A DNA stretch of 33,580 bases from Planctomycetota bacterium. GTDB lineage: Bacteria; Planctomycetota; UBA1135; GCA-002686595. This document shows, piece by piece, positions 1 through 7,747 of the stretch. The stretch spans positions 1 to 33,580 of the forward strand of contig JABABA010000031.1 of NCBI GenBank assembly GCA_014238415.1, given 5' to 3'. The notes below the pieces were generated by a model that saw only the letters and a program-made list of their open reading frames with translations, made no database searches and was not told where the DNA came from. The translations under genes and the position numbers were made by a program. Position 1 is the first letter of the stretch. Every line of letters begins with the position of its first letter.

Positions 1-120
1 CTTGGGCTTGTCGGCCTTGGGCTTGTCGGCCTTGGGCTTGTCGGCCTTGGGCTTGTCGGCCTTGGGCTTGTCGGCCTTGGGCTTGTCGGCCTTGGGCTTG
101 TCGGCCTTGGGCTTGTCGGC
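1..120 (-). repeat. 15-bp perfect tandem repeat encoding (ADKPK)n in the L15 tail
   Basis: Eight head-to-tail copies of the 15-mer CTTGGGCTTGTCGGC (plus strand) run from base 1 to 120 with no mismatch. A ninth, partial unit at 121-130 joins the linker. On the coding strand each unit reads Ala-Asp-Lys-Pro-Lys in frame with rplO. The identical codons in every unit point to recent expansion by slippage or unequal exchange. The array runs off the window, so copy number is a minimum. Confidence 0.97.
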
Positions 121-606
121 CTTGGGCTTGCTGTCTTCAGAACGAGCAGGAGCATTGGCGCCGGCAGGCAAGACCACGGTTCCTCCCGCGGCCTCGATCT
201 TGGCCTGGGCACTTGCCGAGCATTTGTCAGCCTGCACGGTCAGCTTGGTGGTCAGTTCCCCATTGCCCAAGACCTTGAAAAGCGGCGTATTGATGCTGAC
301 CAGGCCAGCTTCAAGCACAGCGGACAGGTCGACCGTGGCTCCATCATCGAAGTGATTCAAGAGATCCACGTTGATGATGGTGTACTCCGTGCGGAAGCGG
401 GCGTTGGTAAAGCCACGCTTTGGCACACGCCTGTAGATAGGCATCTGACCACCCTCGTACCCGGGTCGACGGCTGGCGCCAGATCGGGCACCACGTCCCT
501 TGTGACCACGACCAGAAGTCTTGCCACTGCCGGAACCGATGCCTCGACCGATGCGCTTGCTCTTGGTGTAGGGATTACCCTTCGAGAGAACTGTCTTGAG
601 ATCCAT
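1..606 (-). CDS. rplO: 50S ribosomal protein L15 (uL15), partial, with tandem-repeat C-terminal tail
   Basis: L15 is a late-assembling large-subunit protein that binds 23S rRNA. The N-terminus carries the Gly/Arg-rich rRNA-binding segment typical of the family (GRGIGSGSGKTSGRGHKG, residues 20-37), followed by the Y-G-G-Q-P-x-Y-R-R-like segment. The start at 606 is supported by GGAG 8 nt upstream. The conserved fold ends near residue 150. It is followed by a short linker and then eight exact copies of the pentapeptide ADKPK, which reach the window edge, so the stop codon is not visible. L15 is normally about 145-150 residues; 202 are seen here already. The gene follows rpsE by 38 bp with no rpmD between them. 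Identity of the core is certain; the full length of the tail is unknown. Confidence 0.95.
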   Translation of the reverse strand, partial: MDLKTVLSKGNPYTKSKRIGRGIGSGSGKTSGRGHKGRGARSGASRRPGYEGGQMPIYRRVPKRGFTNARFRTEYTIINVDLLNHFDDGATVDLSAVLEAGLVSINTPLFKVLGNGELTTKLTVQADKCSASAQAKIEAAGGTVVLPAGANAPARSEDSKPKADKPKADKPKADKPKADKPKADKPKADKPKADKPKADKPK

Positions 607-644
607 GATATTGACTCCGATCCTGTGCTGAAAAATCCCGCGTT

Positions 645-1157
645 CTAGAGTTCGACACCGCGCAACTCGGCCACCTCTTCGGGGGTCCGCAGTTGAGAAA
701 GTGCGTGCAAGGTGGCCTTGACGAGGTTGACTGGGTTGGTAGACCCCAGGGACTTAGTAAGTAGATTCTGGATGCCCGCCATCTCTGCTACGGCCCGCAC
801 AGAGGCACCAGCGATAATGCCCGTACCGCTTGAAGCAGGGATCAGCTTGACGCGTGCAGCGCAGAACTCGCCAACCACCTCGTGAGGAATAGATCCATCC
901 TTGGTGACAGGCACTATTTGAATGTGCTTCCGGCCATCCTTGCCAGCTTTCTCGATGGCATTTGGAACTTGCCGCGCCTTTGAGAATCCGTAGCCCACAT
1001 GACCTGCACGGTCTCCCACAACCACCAGAGCGGCAAAGGAAAAGCGTCGGCCACCTTTCATGGTTGCTGCGCAACGGTTGACGCTGAGCAACTGTTCGTT
1101 GATGTTCTGCAACTCTTCCACAGTGCTGTGGTCGATGTATTCAGTACGAGGTTTCAT
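645..1157 (-). CDS. rpsE: 30S ribosomal protein S5 (uS5)
   Basis: S5 sits near the mRNA entry channel and helps translational accuracy. The 170-residue product has the double-stranded-RNA-binding-like N-terminal domain (KGGRRFSFAALVVVGD, residues about 34-49, then GHVGYGFSKA) and the C-terminal S5 fold (ASSGTGIIAGASVRAV, then GSTNPVNLVKAT). Length is normal for the family. The start is 2 bp past the rplR stop, so the two genes are probably translationally coupled. It is in the usual spc order, between rplR and rplO. Confidence 0.97.
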   Translation of the reverse strand: MKPRTEYIDHSTVEELQNINEQLLSVNRCAATMKGGRRFSFAALVVVGDRAGHVGYGFSKARQVPNAIEKAGKDGRKHIQIVPVTKDGSIPHEVVGEFCAARVKLIPASSGTGIIAGASVRAVAEMAGIQNLLTKSLGSTNPVNLVKATLHALSQLRTPEEVAELRGVEL

Positions 1158-1159
1158 AA

Positions 1160-1534
1160 TTAGAACTTGAGACCACCCTCCCTGGCGGCTTCAGCAAAGG
1201 CTTTGATGCGTCCGTGATAGGTGAAGGACCCGCGATCGAATATGACCACCTCAACGCCAGCATCCTTGGCCAGACGGGCGAGCTCCGCACCCATGATGGC
1301 GGCACACTCAAGCTTGGTCTTGCCCGCAAGGGATTCCCCCATGGTTTTCGCGGTGCTGGTCACAGCGCAGAGCGTGCGGCCCTGCTTGTCATCGATTACC
1401 TGGGCAGAGAAATGCTTGTCGGTGCGGTGCACGGACAGGCGCAGACGATCGGACTCGCGGCGAATCCGGTTGCGCACGTGCTGAGCACGGCGTTTGGTGC
1501 GCCGATTGGCGGCGATTGTTTGGGACTTCAACAT
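1160..1534 (-). CDS. rplR: 50S ribosomal protein L18 (uL18)
   Basis: L18 binds 5S rRNA and ties it to the large subunit. The 124-residue protein has the basic N-terminal RNA-binding tail (RRTKRRAQHVRNR) and the family core with RLSVHRTDKHFSAQVIDD and the C-terminal VVIFDRGSFTYHGRIKAFAE. Length is typical. It starts 2 bp after the rplF stop codon and ends 2 bp before the rpsE start, consistent with one tightly coupled operon. Confidence 0.97.
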   Translation of the reverse strand: MLKSQTIAANRRTKRRAQHVRNRIRRESDRLRLSVHRTDKHFSAQVIDDKQGRTLCAVTSTAKTMGESLAGKTKLECAAIMGAELARLAKDAGVEVVIFDRGSFTYHGRIKAFAEAAREGGLKF

Positions 1535-1536
1535 GA

Positions 1537-2082
1537 TCAGGTACCGAAGCTCTTACCGGCCTTGCGACGAACGTACTCGCCGCTGTAACGAATGCCTTTG
1601 CCCTTGTAGGGCTCGGGGGGACGAACCTTGCGGATGATGGCCGCCATCTGGCCTACCGCCTGACGGTCTGCACCCCTCAAGACGATCTGGTTGGGGCCGG
1701 GGGTCTCGACCTCCACGCCGTCGGGCATGGTGAACTCCACCGGATGGCAGAAGCCGATATTGAGGGTCAGGTTCTTGCCCTGTGTCTTTGCATTCCAACC
1801 CACCCCAATGATGTCGAGTTTCTTCTCAAAGCCAGCGGTCACGCCAATGACCATGTTGGCAATCAGAGCGCGAGTGGTGCCATGCATGGCCCGAGCAAAA
1901 CGATCGCTGCCGACGCCGGTGACGGAGACCTGCACAGTCTCCCCTTCGACACTCACTTTTACCTCGCTCCGAAGAGGTATGGTGAGGTTGCCTTTGGGGC
2001 CCTTTACGGAAACCTGAGTCGCCTTGAGGTCGACCGTGACTCCGCTAGGAATAGAAATTGGGGCTTTACCGACTCTAGACAT
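1537..2082 (-). CDS. rplF: 50S ribosomal protein L6 (uL6)
   Basis: L6 lies at the base of the L7/L12 stalk next to the sarcin-ricin loop. The 181-residue protein begins MSRVGKAPISIPSGV, as family members do, and shows the two-domain repeat. The C-terminal domain carries the signature PEPYKGKGIRYSGEYVRRKAGK. The start is 3 bp downstream of the rpsH stop. Length is normal and nothing looks altered. Confidence 0.97.
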   Translation of the reverse strand: MSRVGKAPISIPSGVTVDLKATQVSVKGPKGNLTIPLRSEVKVSVEGETVQVSVTGVGSDRFARAMHGTTRALIANMVIGVTAGFEKKLDIIGVGWNAKTQGKNLTLNIGFCHPVEFTMPDGVEVETPGPNQIVLRGADRQAVGQMAAIIRKVRPPEPYKGKGIRYSGEYVRRKAGKSFGT

Positions 2083-2085
2083 AGC

Positions 2086-2481
2086 TCAACACACCTCGGC
2101 GAGGACTTCGCCCCCGACATTTTCTTCACGGGCCTTGCGGTCCGAAATAACTCCGCGCGGAGTGGATAGAACTCGGATGCCCTGACCCCGCAGGATCGGC
2201 TTGAGTTCGGCGACACCAGTGTAAACCCGACAGCCTGGCTTACTGATGCGGTCAATGGAACGGATGACGGTCTCTCCATCAATGCCGTACTTGAGTTTGA
2301 TGCTCAATGTGCTTCCAGGGCTAGCCGGCTCAACCGTGTAGCTATGCACGAAGCCTTCGTCCTTCAGGACCTGTGCGATCCCGACGCGCATTTTCGAAGC
2401 AGGCATCTGGACTTTGGATTGGCCGATTCGATTCGCATTTCGAATGCGAGTCAACATGTCAGCAATAGGGTCGGTCATCAT
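2086..2481 (-). CDS. rpsH: 30S ribosomal protein S8 (uS8)
   Basis: S8 binds helix 21 of 16S rRNA early in 30S assembly and is the translational repressor of the spc operon in E. coli. The product starts MMTDPIADMLTRIRNA, the standard S8 N-terminus, and ends with the signature STPRGVISDRKAREENVGGEVLAEV. I place the start at 2481 (or the adjacent ATG at 2478), because GGAGA lies 9 nt upstream at 2491-2495. An upstream in-frame ATG at 2550 would run back into rpsN and add 23 residues that are foreign to the family. Final length is 131 residues. Confidence 0.96.
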   Translation of the reverse strand: MMTDPIADMLTRIRNANRIGQSKVQMPASKMRVGIAQVLKDEGFVHSYTVEPASPGSTLSIKLKYGIDGETVIRSIDRISKPGCRVYTGVAELKPILRGQGIRVLSTPRGVISDRKAREENVGGEVLAEVC

Positions 2482-2497
2482 GATTGAAATTCTCCGT

Positions 2498-2683
2498 TTA
2501 CCAAGAAGCCTTCCGCATTCCAGGGATTTCACCCTTGTGAGCAGCTTCACGCAGACAGATCCGGCAAATGCCGAACTTGCGATAGACGGCGCGCGATCTG
2601 CCGCAGAAGTTGCAACGCGTGTAGGCGCGCACCTTGTACTTGGGGGTGCGCTTGCTCTTGTTGATTAGTGAGGTCTTAGCCAT
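2498..2683 (-). CDS. rpsN: 30S ribosomal protein S14, zinc-binding type (uS14)
   Basis: S14 is a late-binding protein of the 30S head. This is the short, 61-residue C+ form, with a zinc ribbon formed by Cys24, Cys27, Cys40 and Cys43 (CNFC and CRIC). It ends in the usual [11 protein letters not shown]. It lies between rplE and rpsH as in most spc operons. No zinc-independent paralogue is visible here. Confidence 0.97.
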   Translation of the reverse strand: MAKTSLINKSKRTPKYKVRAYTRCNFCGRSRAVYRKFGICRICLREAAHKGEIPGMRKASW

Positions 2684-2740
2684 GGGGATTCAGAATTGGG
2701 CTGGCTTGGTCAGGGGTAGGTTGAGGTAACTGGGCAGGAC

Positions 2741-3301
2741 TTACTTGTTGCTGTTGGCATCCTTGTCAACAAAAGGCATGCCCATCTGTTGGAGGAGGGC
2801 GTAACCCTGCTCGTCATTCGGGGCACTGGTCACGAAGGTCACATCCATACCCTGGACGAACTCAATCTGATCAAAATTGATCTCGGGGAAGACCGACTGC
2901 TCTCCCAGACCAAGGGTGTAATTTCCACGGCCGTCGAGCTTGGCCTTGACCCCACGGAAGTCACGGATACGAGGCAGCACCACGGAAATCAAACGGTCAG
3001 CAAATTCCCACATGCGTTCACGGCGCAAGGTCACGGCGCAGCCGATGGGCATGCCCTCGCGCAACTTGAAGCCAGCAATGGCATGCTTGGCAAGCCGCAC
3101 TGTGGGTTTTTGACCAGCGATCTGGGACATGTTGCGGGCGGCAGCATCCACACGGGACTTGTTCTCTACAGCGCCGTTTACGCCCATGTTGATCACAATC
3201 TTCTCCAGCTTGGGGACGGCAAGGTCATTACCAATTGAGAAGCGGTCCTTCAGGGAAGGCAGGATCTCGCTGTTGTACTTTTCTTTGAGACGTTGGGTCA
3301 T
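2741..3301 (-). CDS. rplE: 50S ribosomal protein L5 (uL5)
   Basis: L5 binds 5S rRNA and contacts the P-site tRNA at the central protuberance. The 186-residue protein has the N-terminal [14 protein letters not shown], the central KIVINMGVN and [20 protein letters not shown], and the late signature DFRGV followed by [16 protein letters not shown]. Length is normal. It sits between rplX and rpsN, with 57 bp to rpsN. Confidence 0.97.
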   Translation of the reverse strand: MTQRLKEKYNSEILPSLKDRFSIGNDLAVPKLEKIVINMGVNGAVENKSRVDAAARNMSQIAGQKPTVRLAKHAIAGFKLREGMPIGCAVTLRRERMWEFADRLISVVLPRIRDFRGVKAKLDGRGNYTLGLGEQSVFPEINFDQIEFVQGMDVTFVTSAPNDEQGYALLQQMGMPFVDKDANSNK

Positions 3302-3350
3302 CGGTTACTCCTTTGCCGCTTGCCGGGCAGCTGCATTTCCAAACAGCTAT

Positions 3351-3611
3351 TCAGCCCTGGGCGGGACGCTTACGGGTTCCCTTGCCGGTAGAGGGATCAA
3401 CCAGCATTACATTGCTAGCATGGATGGGAACTTCTTCTTGGATGCGCTCGCCCTGGGGCGTCTGCTGAGTGGGTTTTTTGTGCTTGGTACGCAGGTTCAC
3501 CCCCGAGATCAGTACGCGGTTGCGCTGGCGATCCACACTGACAACCGCACCTGTATGCCCCTTGTCGTTACCAGCAATGACGATGACATCGTCTCCTTTG
3601 CGTAGTTTCAT
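3351..3611 (-). CDS. rplX: 50S ribosomal protein L24 (uL24)
   Basis: L24 starts 50S assembly near the tunnel exit. The short 86-residue form has the KOW motif at the N-terminus ([21 protein letters not shown]). The L24 signature NLRTKHKKPTQQ follows, with ASNVMLVDPSTGK near the end. Its ATG overlaps the rplN stop codon by one base (ATGA arrangement at 3609-3613), indicating translational coupling. The protein is somewhat shorter than the about 104 residues of E. coli, but within the family range. Confidence 0.96.
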   Translation of the reverse strand: MKLRKGDDVIVIAGNDKGHTGAVVSVDRQRNRVLISGVNLRTKHKKPTQQTPQGERIQEEVPIHASNVMLVDPSTGKGTRKRPAQG

Positions 3612-3979
3612 CAGATGACCTCCTCGGCCAGGGAGACGATCTTCATGAAGCTGCGCTCGCGCAGTTCGCGAGCCACGGCGCCGAAGATACGGGTGCCTCT
3701 TGGGTTTCCTTCGGCATCGACCAGAACCAGGGCATTGCGGTCAAAGCGCACGTAGGACCCGTCGTCACGACGGATGTTATGCTTGACCCGCACAATCACT
3801 CCCTTGACCACAGTGCCGGTACGCACTTCTGAGCCAGGGATCGCTTTCTTGACCGAGCCAACGATGACATCGCCCAGGCTGGCGTACCGGCGGTGGGTTC
3901 CGCCGAGGACTTTGATGCACTGAACTTCCTTGGCGCCGGTGTTGTCTGCCACGTCCAGGTAGGTTTGCATTTGAATCAT
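3611..3979 (-). CDS. rplN: 50S ribosomal protein L14 (uL14)
   Basis: L14 contributes to intersubunit bridges and is the docking site of the silencing factor RsfS. The 122-residue product starts [20 protein letters not shown], the invariant family opening. It continues with [14 protein letters not shown], the RNA-contacting segment [17 protein letters not shown], and the C-terminal [10 protein letters not shown]. Its start overlaps the rpsQ stop by 4 bases and its stop overlaps the rplX start by 1 base. Confidence 0.98.
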   Translation of the reverse strand: MIQMQTYLDVADNTGAKEVQCIKVLGGTHRRYASLGDVIVGSVKKAIPGSEVRTGTVVKGVIVRVKHNIRRDDGSYVRFDRNALVLVDAEGNPRGTRIFGAVARELRERSFMKIVSLAEEVI

Positions 3980-4332
3980 GACGAGCCTTCCTCAGCACTA
4001 GAAGCACTGATCTCGGGGACTTCGGGAGCCGGGGGAGGCAAGTGCTCGCCGATGGCTTCGACCAATTCAGCTGTGTCCGGGCGACGAACTACGCGCACCA
4101 GGCGCCAGCGCTTGAGCTTGGACATGGGGCGGCAAGCCATCAACTCAACGATGTCCCCCACCTGTGCATCGCTGTTCTCGTCGTGGGCATGCACTTGACT
4201 GTGCTTGCGAATGTACTTGCCGTACATGGGATGGCGCACGAGGCGCTCGATGCGCACGGTCAGCATCTTGCTGGCGGACGCACCGACCACAACCCCTTGC
4301 AGGGTGCGACGGCTGTTGCGGGAATCTGTCAT
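3976..4332 (-). CDS. rpsQ: 30S ribosomal protein S17 (uS17) with C-terminal tail
   Basis: S17 binds the 5' domain of 16S rRNA early in assembly. The OB-fold core is recognisable: [20 protein letters not shown], then [19 protein letters not shown] and [19 protein letters not shown]. coli S17 has 84 residues. This product has 118, the excess being an acidic, Pro/Glu/Ser-rich tail (residues about 88-118, ending SSAEEGSS) that is probably disordered. The gene overlaps rpmC and rplN by 4 bases each, so the three are strongly coupled. Confidence 0.96.
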   Translation of the reverse strand: MTDSRNSRRTLQGVVVGASASKMLTVRIERLVRHPMYGKYIRKHSQVHAHDENSDAQVGDIVELMACRPMSKLKRWRLVRVVRRPDTAELVEAIGEHLPPPAPEVPEISASSAEEGSS

Positions 4333-4544
4333 TGCTGGGGCTCCTGATCTCGAATGCCTTGGACTCGCTCAGCCATGACCGTCCTGATTCGCGCAACGGA
4401 TCTGCGGACCATACGGATGCTGGAAGGGCTCTGCATATTGCCCGTGGCTGATTTGAAGCGCAGGTCGTGGAGTTCTTTGTTCAGACCTGCTAGGTCGAAC
4501 TCAAGCTCGGCGTCCTTCTTGCTGCGCACTTCTTCAATCTTCAT
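4329..4544 (-). CDS. rpmC: 50S ribosomal protein L29 (uL29)
   Basis: L29 is a small helical-hairpin protein at the tunnel exit, near where trigger factor and SRP dock. The 71-residue sequence contains the family pattern: a first helix ending NKELHDLRFKSATGN, then QSPSSIRMVRRSVARIRTV. Length is typical. It overlaps rpsQ by 4 bases (ATGA) and lies 45 bp after rplP, the standard order. Confidence 0.96.
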   Translation of the reverse strand: MKIEEVRSKKDAELEFDLAGLNKELHDLRFKSATGNMQSPSSIRMVRRSVARIRTVMAERVQGIRDQEPQQ

Positions 4545-4589
4545 GATATTGGGGGGGGGCTTACTGGGATGTGGCTTGCTCGGGGATGC

Positions 4590-5009
4590 TCAAACCGTGT
4601 GCAGACGACGCACCATGCGTACTTTGATGGGCAACTTGTGTGCTACTCGCTTGAAGGCAAGCTTCGCCTTGACCTCGGGGATGTTTCCCACTTCGAACAG
4701 GATCTGACCTGGCCGAACTGCGGCTGCCCAGAACTCCACGTCGCCCTTGCCCTTACCCATCCGGGTCTCAGCAGGCTTGGAGGAGATGGGCTTGTCCGGG
4801 AAAATTCGGATCCAGATCTTGGTTGCGCCTTTCAAGACTCGGTTGGCCGCAACACGACTGGCCTCCAATTGGCGTCCGGTGATCCAGGCGGCGTCCAGGG
4901 ACTGCAGTCCCCACTCGCCGAAGACCACGCGGTTGCCACGGGTGGCAAAACCCTTGAGGCGACCGCGGTGCACCTTGCGATGCTTCACTTTGTTGGGCAG
5001 ATAGGCCAT
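4590..5009 (-). CDS. rplP: 50S ribosomal protein L16 (uL16)
   Basis: L16 organises the A-site tRNA elbow region of the 50S subunit. The 139-residue product opens with NKVKHRKVHRGRLKG and shows the family signatures WITGRQLEASRVAANR, KIWIRIFPDKPISSKPAETR and MGKGKGDVEFWAAAVRPG. The segment around residues 80-85 corresponds to the loop bearing the arginine that is hydroxylated in E. coli. Length is normal. Confidence 0.97.
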   Translation of the reverse strand: MAYLPNKVKHRKVHRGRLKGFATRGNRVVFGEWGLQSLDAAWITGRQLEASRVAANRVLKGATKIWIRIFPDKPISSKPAETRMGKGKGDVEFWAAAVRPGQILFEVGNIPEVKAKLAFKRVAHKLPIKVRMVRRLHTV

Positions 5010-5078
5010 GGTGATTTTGTTGGCTACTCGTGAAAGTTAGTTGATTCAGGAACGCTGGATGATGCTCTTGGAAGTGAT

Positions 5079-5804
5079 TCAGCGAGGGGAACTAGAGCGA
5101 CGACGGCGACGGCGAGGGCCTCCCCGCTCCGCTCGGCCAGCGGCCGCAGATACTGTGCGGTGGTTGATTTTCTGGCCGCGGTCAATGTCCCCTTTGTAAA
5201 TCCAGACTTTGACCCCGACGATGCCATAGGTGGTCTTGGCGGCAGCAGTGCCGTACTCCACGTTGGCCTGAAGAGTTGAAAGGGGTACGCGACCCTCGCG
5301 CTCGGTCAGGGTACGCGCCATTTCAGCGCCCCCCAGGCGACCATTGATCTCGACCTTTACGCCCAGGGCTCCGGCTTGCATGGAGGTCTGAACCGCTTTC
5401 TTGACTGCACGCCGAAATGCCATGCGGCGGCGCAACTGGTCGGCGACCACATCGGCCACCAGGCCCGCAGAAAGTTCCGGACGCTTGATCTCGTGGATCG
5501 TCAGGTGCACCGTCAAGCCTACGATCACTTGCAGCTCGGCCTTGAGCTGGTCGATCTTGATACCCTTGCGACCGACAAGCACGCCGGGACGGGCAGTGTA
5601 GATCACCACGTTGACCGCTTCGGGGGTGCGCTCGACTTCGATCCGCGGGATGCCTGCGGAGCCATACTCCTTGAGCACGTGTGCGCGTACTTCTCGATCC
5701 TGAAGAAGGTTCCTGGCAAAGTCCTCTTTGCGGCAGAACCATCGGGATGACCACGGCTCGATGATGCCGAGGCGGAAACCGGTTGGGTGGATTTTTTGTC
5801 CCAT
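5079..5804 (-). CDS. rpsC: 30S ribosomal protein S3 (uS3)
   Basis: S3 lines the mRNA entry tunnel and takes part in helicase activity on mRNA. The 241-residue product starts [14 protein letters not shown]. It has the KH-type RNA-binding domain with the GRKG loop ([17 protein letters not shown], residues about 72-88) and the C-terminal S3 fold ([20 protein letters not shown]). The last 16 residues form an Arg/Ser-rich tail ([14 protein letters not shown]). The gene is separated from rplV by 24 bp and from rplP by 69 bp. Confidence 0.97.
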   Translation of the reverse strand: MGQKIHPTGFRLGIIEPWSSRWFCRKEDFARNLLQDREVRAHVLKEYGSAGIPRIEVERTPEAVNVVIYTARPGVLVGRKGIKIDQLKAELQVIVGLTVHLTIHEIKRPELSAGLVADVVADQLRRRMAFRRAVKKAVQTSMQAGALGVKVEINGRLGGAEMARTLTEREGRVPLSTLQANVEYGTAAAKTTYGIVGVKVWIYKGDIDRGQKINHRTVSAAAGRAERGGPRRRRRRSSSPR

Positions 5805-5828
5805 ACTTTTGTTCGCCCTGTGAGGGGC

Positions 5829-6206
5829 TCAGCCCTCGAGAGGGCGCTCCTTGACGATTACTGTCAGGTGGCTGGTCTTCTTGGCAAAAGGCATGGCGCG
5901 ACCCTGGGGGCCGGGACGCCAGCGCAGACGGTTTTGCAACATGGGGCCGTCATCGGCTCGCACATCACAGACATAGAGGCGGTTCACATTGACCTGTTCG
6001 TCCTGGGCAGCGTTCGACATAGCGGAAGTCACGACCCTCTTGTAGAAGGACGCCGCGCGCAAAGGAGAGAACTCCAGGAGGTCCAGGACCTCGTTGCAGT
6101 CCCGGCCTCGGATCAGATCCGCTACAAAGCGTGCCTTGCGCTGGGTGATGCGCGCATAGCGGTGCTTGGCTCGGAAGCTGGTTGCTTCAGTGGTTGCTTC
6201 ACTCAT
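5829..6206 (-). CDS. rplV: 50S ribosomal protein L22 (uL22)
   Basis: L22 lines the constriction of the nascent peptide tunnel by way of a long beta-hairpin. The 125-residue protein carries RITQRKARFVADLIRG, the helical core ending in SAMSNAA, and the tunnel-hairpin region around LRWRPGPQGRAMPFAKKTSHLTV. The first 12 residues (Ser/Thr/Glu-rich) extend slightly past the E. coli start. The macrolide-related hairpin shows no obvious deletion. Confidence 0.96.
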   Translation of the reverse strand: MSEATTEATSFRAKHRYARITQRKARFVADLIRGRDCNEVLDLLEFSPLRAASFYKRVVTSAMSNAAQDEQVNVNRLYVCDVRADDGPMLQNRLRWRPGPQGRAMPFAKKTSHLTVIVKERPLEG

Positions 6207-6232
6207 GAGATCATCCTTTTAAGGTTTCGGAC

Positions 6233-6517
6233 CTAATTGCCGACCTTCAGGCCCTCCTTCTTGTTGGTGTGTCCACGAAAGGTGCGTGTCACTGCAAACT
6301 CGCCCAGGCGATGCCCGACCATGTCCTCGGTTACTGCGACCTTCACATGCCTGCGGCCGTCGTGAACCATGAACTCGAAGCCCACGTATTCGGGCAAGAT
6401 CGTGCTGGCCCGAGCCCAGGTTGTGATCGGACCCTTCTTGCCCGAAGCCTCCATGGCTGCGACCTTTCTGGCCACGCTGGGATCAATGAACGGTCCCTTC
6501 TTGATGCTGCGTCCCAT
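6233..6517 (-). CDS. rpsS: 30S ribosomal protein S19 (uS19)
   Basis: S19 is in the 30S head, close to the A-site finger bridge. The 94-residue protein has the standard start [15 protein letters not shown]. The family signature follows: [20 protein letters not shown], then [16 protein letters not shown]. Length and order (between rplB and rplV) are normal. Confidence 0.97.
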   Translation of the reverse strand: MGRSIKKGPFIDPSVARKVAAMEASGKKGPITTWARASTILPEYVGFEFMVHDGRRHVKVAVTEDMVGHRLGEFAVTRTFRGHTNKKEGLKVGN

Positions 6518-6580
6518 ATTGTTGAGGTTTGTTCGTGTGCTCGCTGTGTGTCTGTTGGAAAGTTCGAGTGACCGGTCAGG

Positions 6581-7411
6581 TCAGCGCTTCTTACGGCCTC
6601 GAATAATGAATGGGTTGCTGGGATTGCTCCGACTGCGGGTGCGACCGCCCTTGGCGAGAACCGCCGTGGGAGAGCAGGGATGCCGCCCGCCGGCAGTACG
6701 CCCTTCGCCACCACCCATGGGGTGATCCACCGGGTTCATAGCAGTACCGCGCACATGGGGACGACGACCCCGATGGCGCTTGCGCCCTGCTTTACCGAGC
6801 TTGACATTCTGGTGGTCGGTGTTGCCCAGGCGGCCAATAGTGGCACGACAGGAGGCGTGAACCTTGCGCAGCTCGCCGGAAGGCATCAGGATCAATGCAT
6901 ACTTGCCCTCCCGAGCCTGCAACTGAGCACCGCAGCCCGCTGAGCGGCAAATCTGGCCGCCGCGGCCGGGAGTCATCTCGATGTTGTGAATTGTCACGCC
7001 CAGGGGAATCTCCTCCAGAGCCATGGCGTTGCCAGGCAGAGGCTCGGATCCAGGACCGTTTGTGACGGTCTGCCCGACCTCCATGCCCAATGGACAGAGG
7101 ATGTACCTCTTCTCGCCATCAGCGTAGTGCAGCTTGGCGATGAAACAGGAGCGGTTGGGATCGTATTCGATGGTGGCCACGCGCGCGCTAACGCCGTCCT
7201 TGTTGCGCTTGAAGTCAATCAGACGATAGCGACGCTTGTTGCCACCGCCACGGAAGCGGACCGTGATCCGGCCGCGGTTGTTGCGACCGCCGGTCTTGCT
7301 GAGTGGACGCAGAAGTGATTTCTCCGGCTTGGTGCAGGTGATCTCTGCATAGTCCAGCACGGTGCCGTCACGACGGCCCGGTGATGTCGGCTTGTATTTG
7401 CGGATGCCCAT
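6581..7411 (-). CDS. rplB: 50S ribosomal protein L2 (uL2)
   Basis: L2 is one of the most conserved 50S proteins and is needed for subunit association and peptidyl transferase activity. The 276-residue product has the N-terminal OB fold ([20 protein letters not shown], residues about 42-61), the SH3-like domain with a Cys-containing segment ([14 protein letters not shown]), and the C-terminal extension [11 protein letters not shown]. That extension includes His230, equivalent to E. coli His229. Length matches the family. Confidence 0.98.
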   Translation of the reverse strand: MGIRKYKPTSPGRRDGTVLDYAEITCTKPEKSLLRPLSKTGGRNNRGRITVRFRGGGNKRRYRLIDFKRNKDGVSARVATIEYDPNRSCFIAKLHYADGEKRYILCPLGMEVGQTVTNGPGSEPLPGNAMALEEIPLGVTIHNIEMTPGRGGQICRSAGCGAQLQAREGKYALILMPSGELRKVHASCRATIGRLGNTDHQNVKLGKAGRKRHRGRRPHVRGTAMNPVDHPMGGGEGRTAGGRHPCSPTAVLAKGGRTRSRSNPSNPFIIRGRKKR

Positions 7412-7456
7412 GGGATTTGCTCTAGGTGCTGAAGAATGCCTTGCGGTAGGAGTCTG

Positions 7457-7747
7457 TTAGAAGAGGTCCAGAGTGTGATCGGGATGCAAGACGACCATCG
7501 CCTTTTTCCAGTCGGGACGCTTGCCCCGGGCCCATCCACGACGACGCTCCTTGCCACGCACGCTGGAGGTGTTGACTGCTCTCACTTTCACGTCGAAGAC
7601 CTTCTCCACGGCTTGGCGGATCTCCACCTTGCCGGCATCAGTAGGGACGCGGAAGTGATAGGCGTTACGGCGGCCCATGTCGTCGCTGCCCTTCTCGGTC
7701 AAGATTGGGCGGCTGGTAAGACGGTAGAAACGTTCCATTGAAGTCAT
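7457..7747 (-). CDS. rplW: 50S ribosomal protein L23 (uL23)
   Basis: L23 is at the tunnel exit and is the docking site for trigger factor and SRP. The 96-residue product has the family features RPILTEKGSDD, YHFRVPTDAGKVEIRQAVEKVF and VKVRAVNTSSVRGKERR. The start at 7747 is chosen because a perfect AGGAGGTG (7752-7759) lies 6 nt upstream and the ATG overlaps the rplD stop as ATGA. The second Met (7738) is a less likely start. Confidence 0.96.
   Translation of the reverse strand: MTSMERFYRLTSRPILTEKGSDDMGRRNAYHFRVPTDAGKVEIRQAVEKVFDVKVRAVNTSSVRGKERRRGWARGKRPDWKKAMVVLHPDHTLDLF

Noticed and set aside
1..130. 15-bp tandem repeat as a CRISPR array
   Set aside because: Units are contiguous with no spacers, and they are in frame with rplO.
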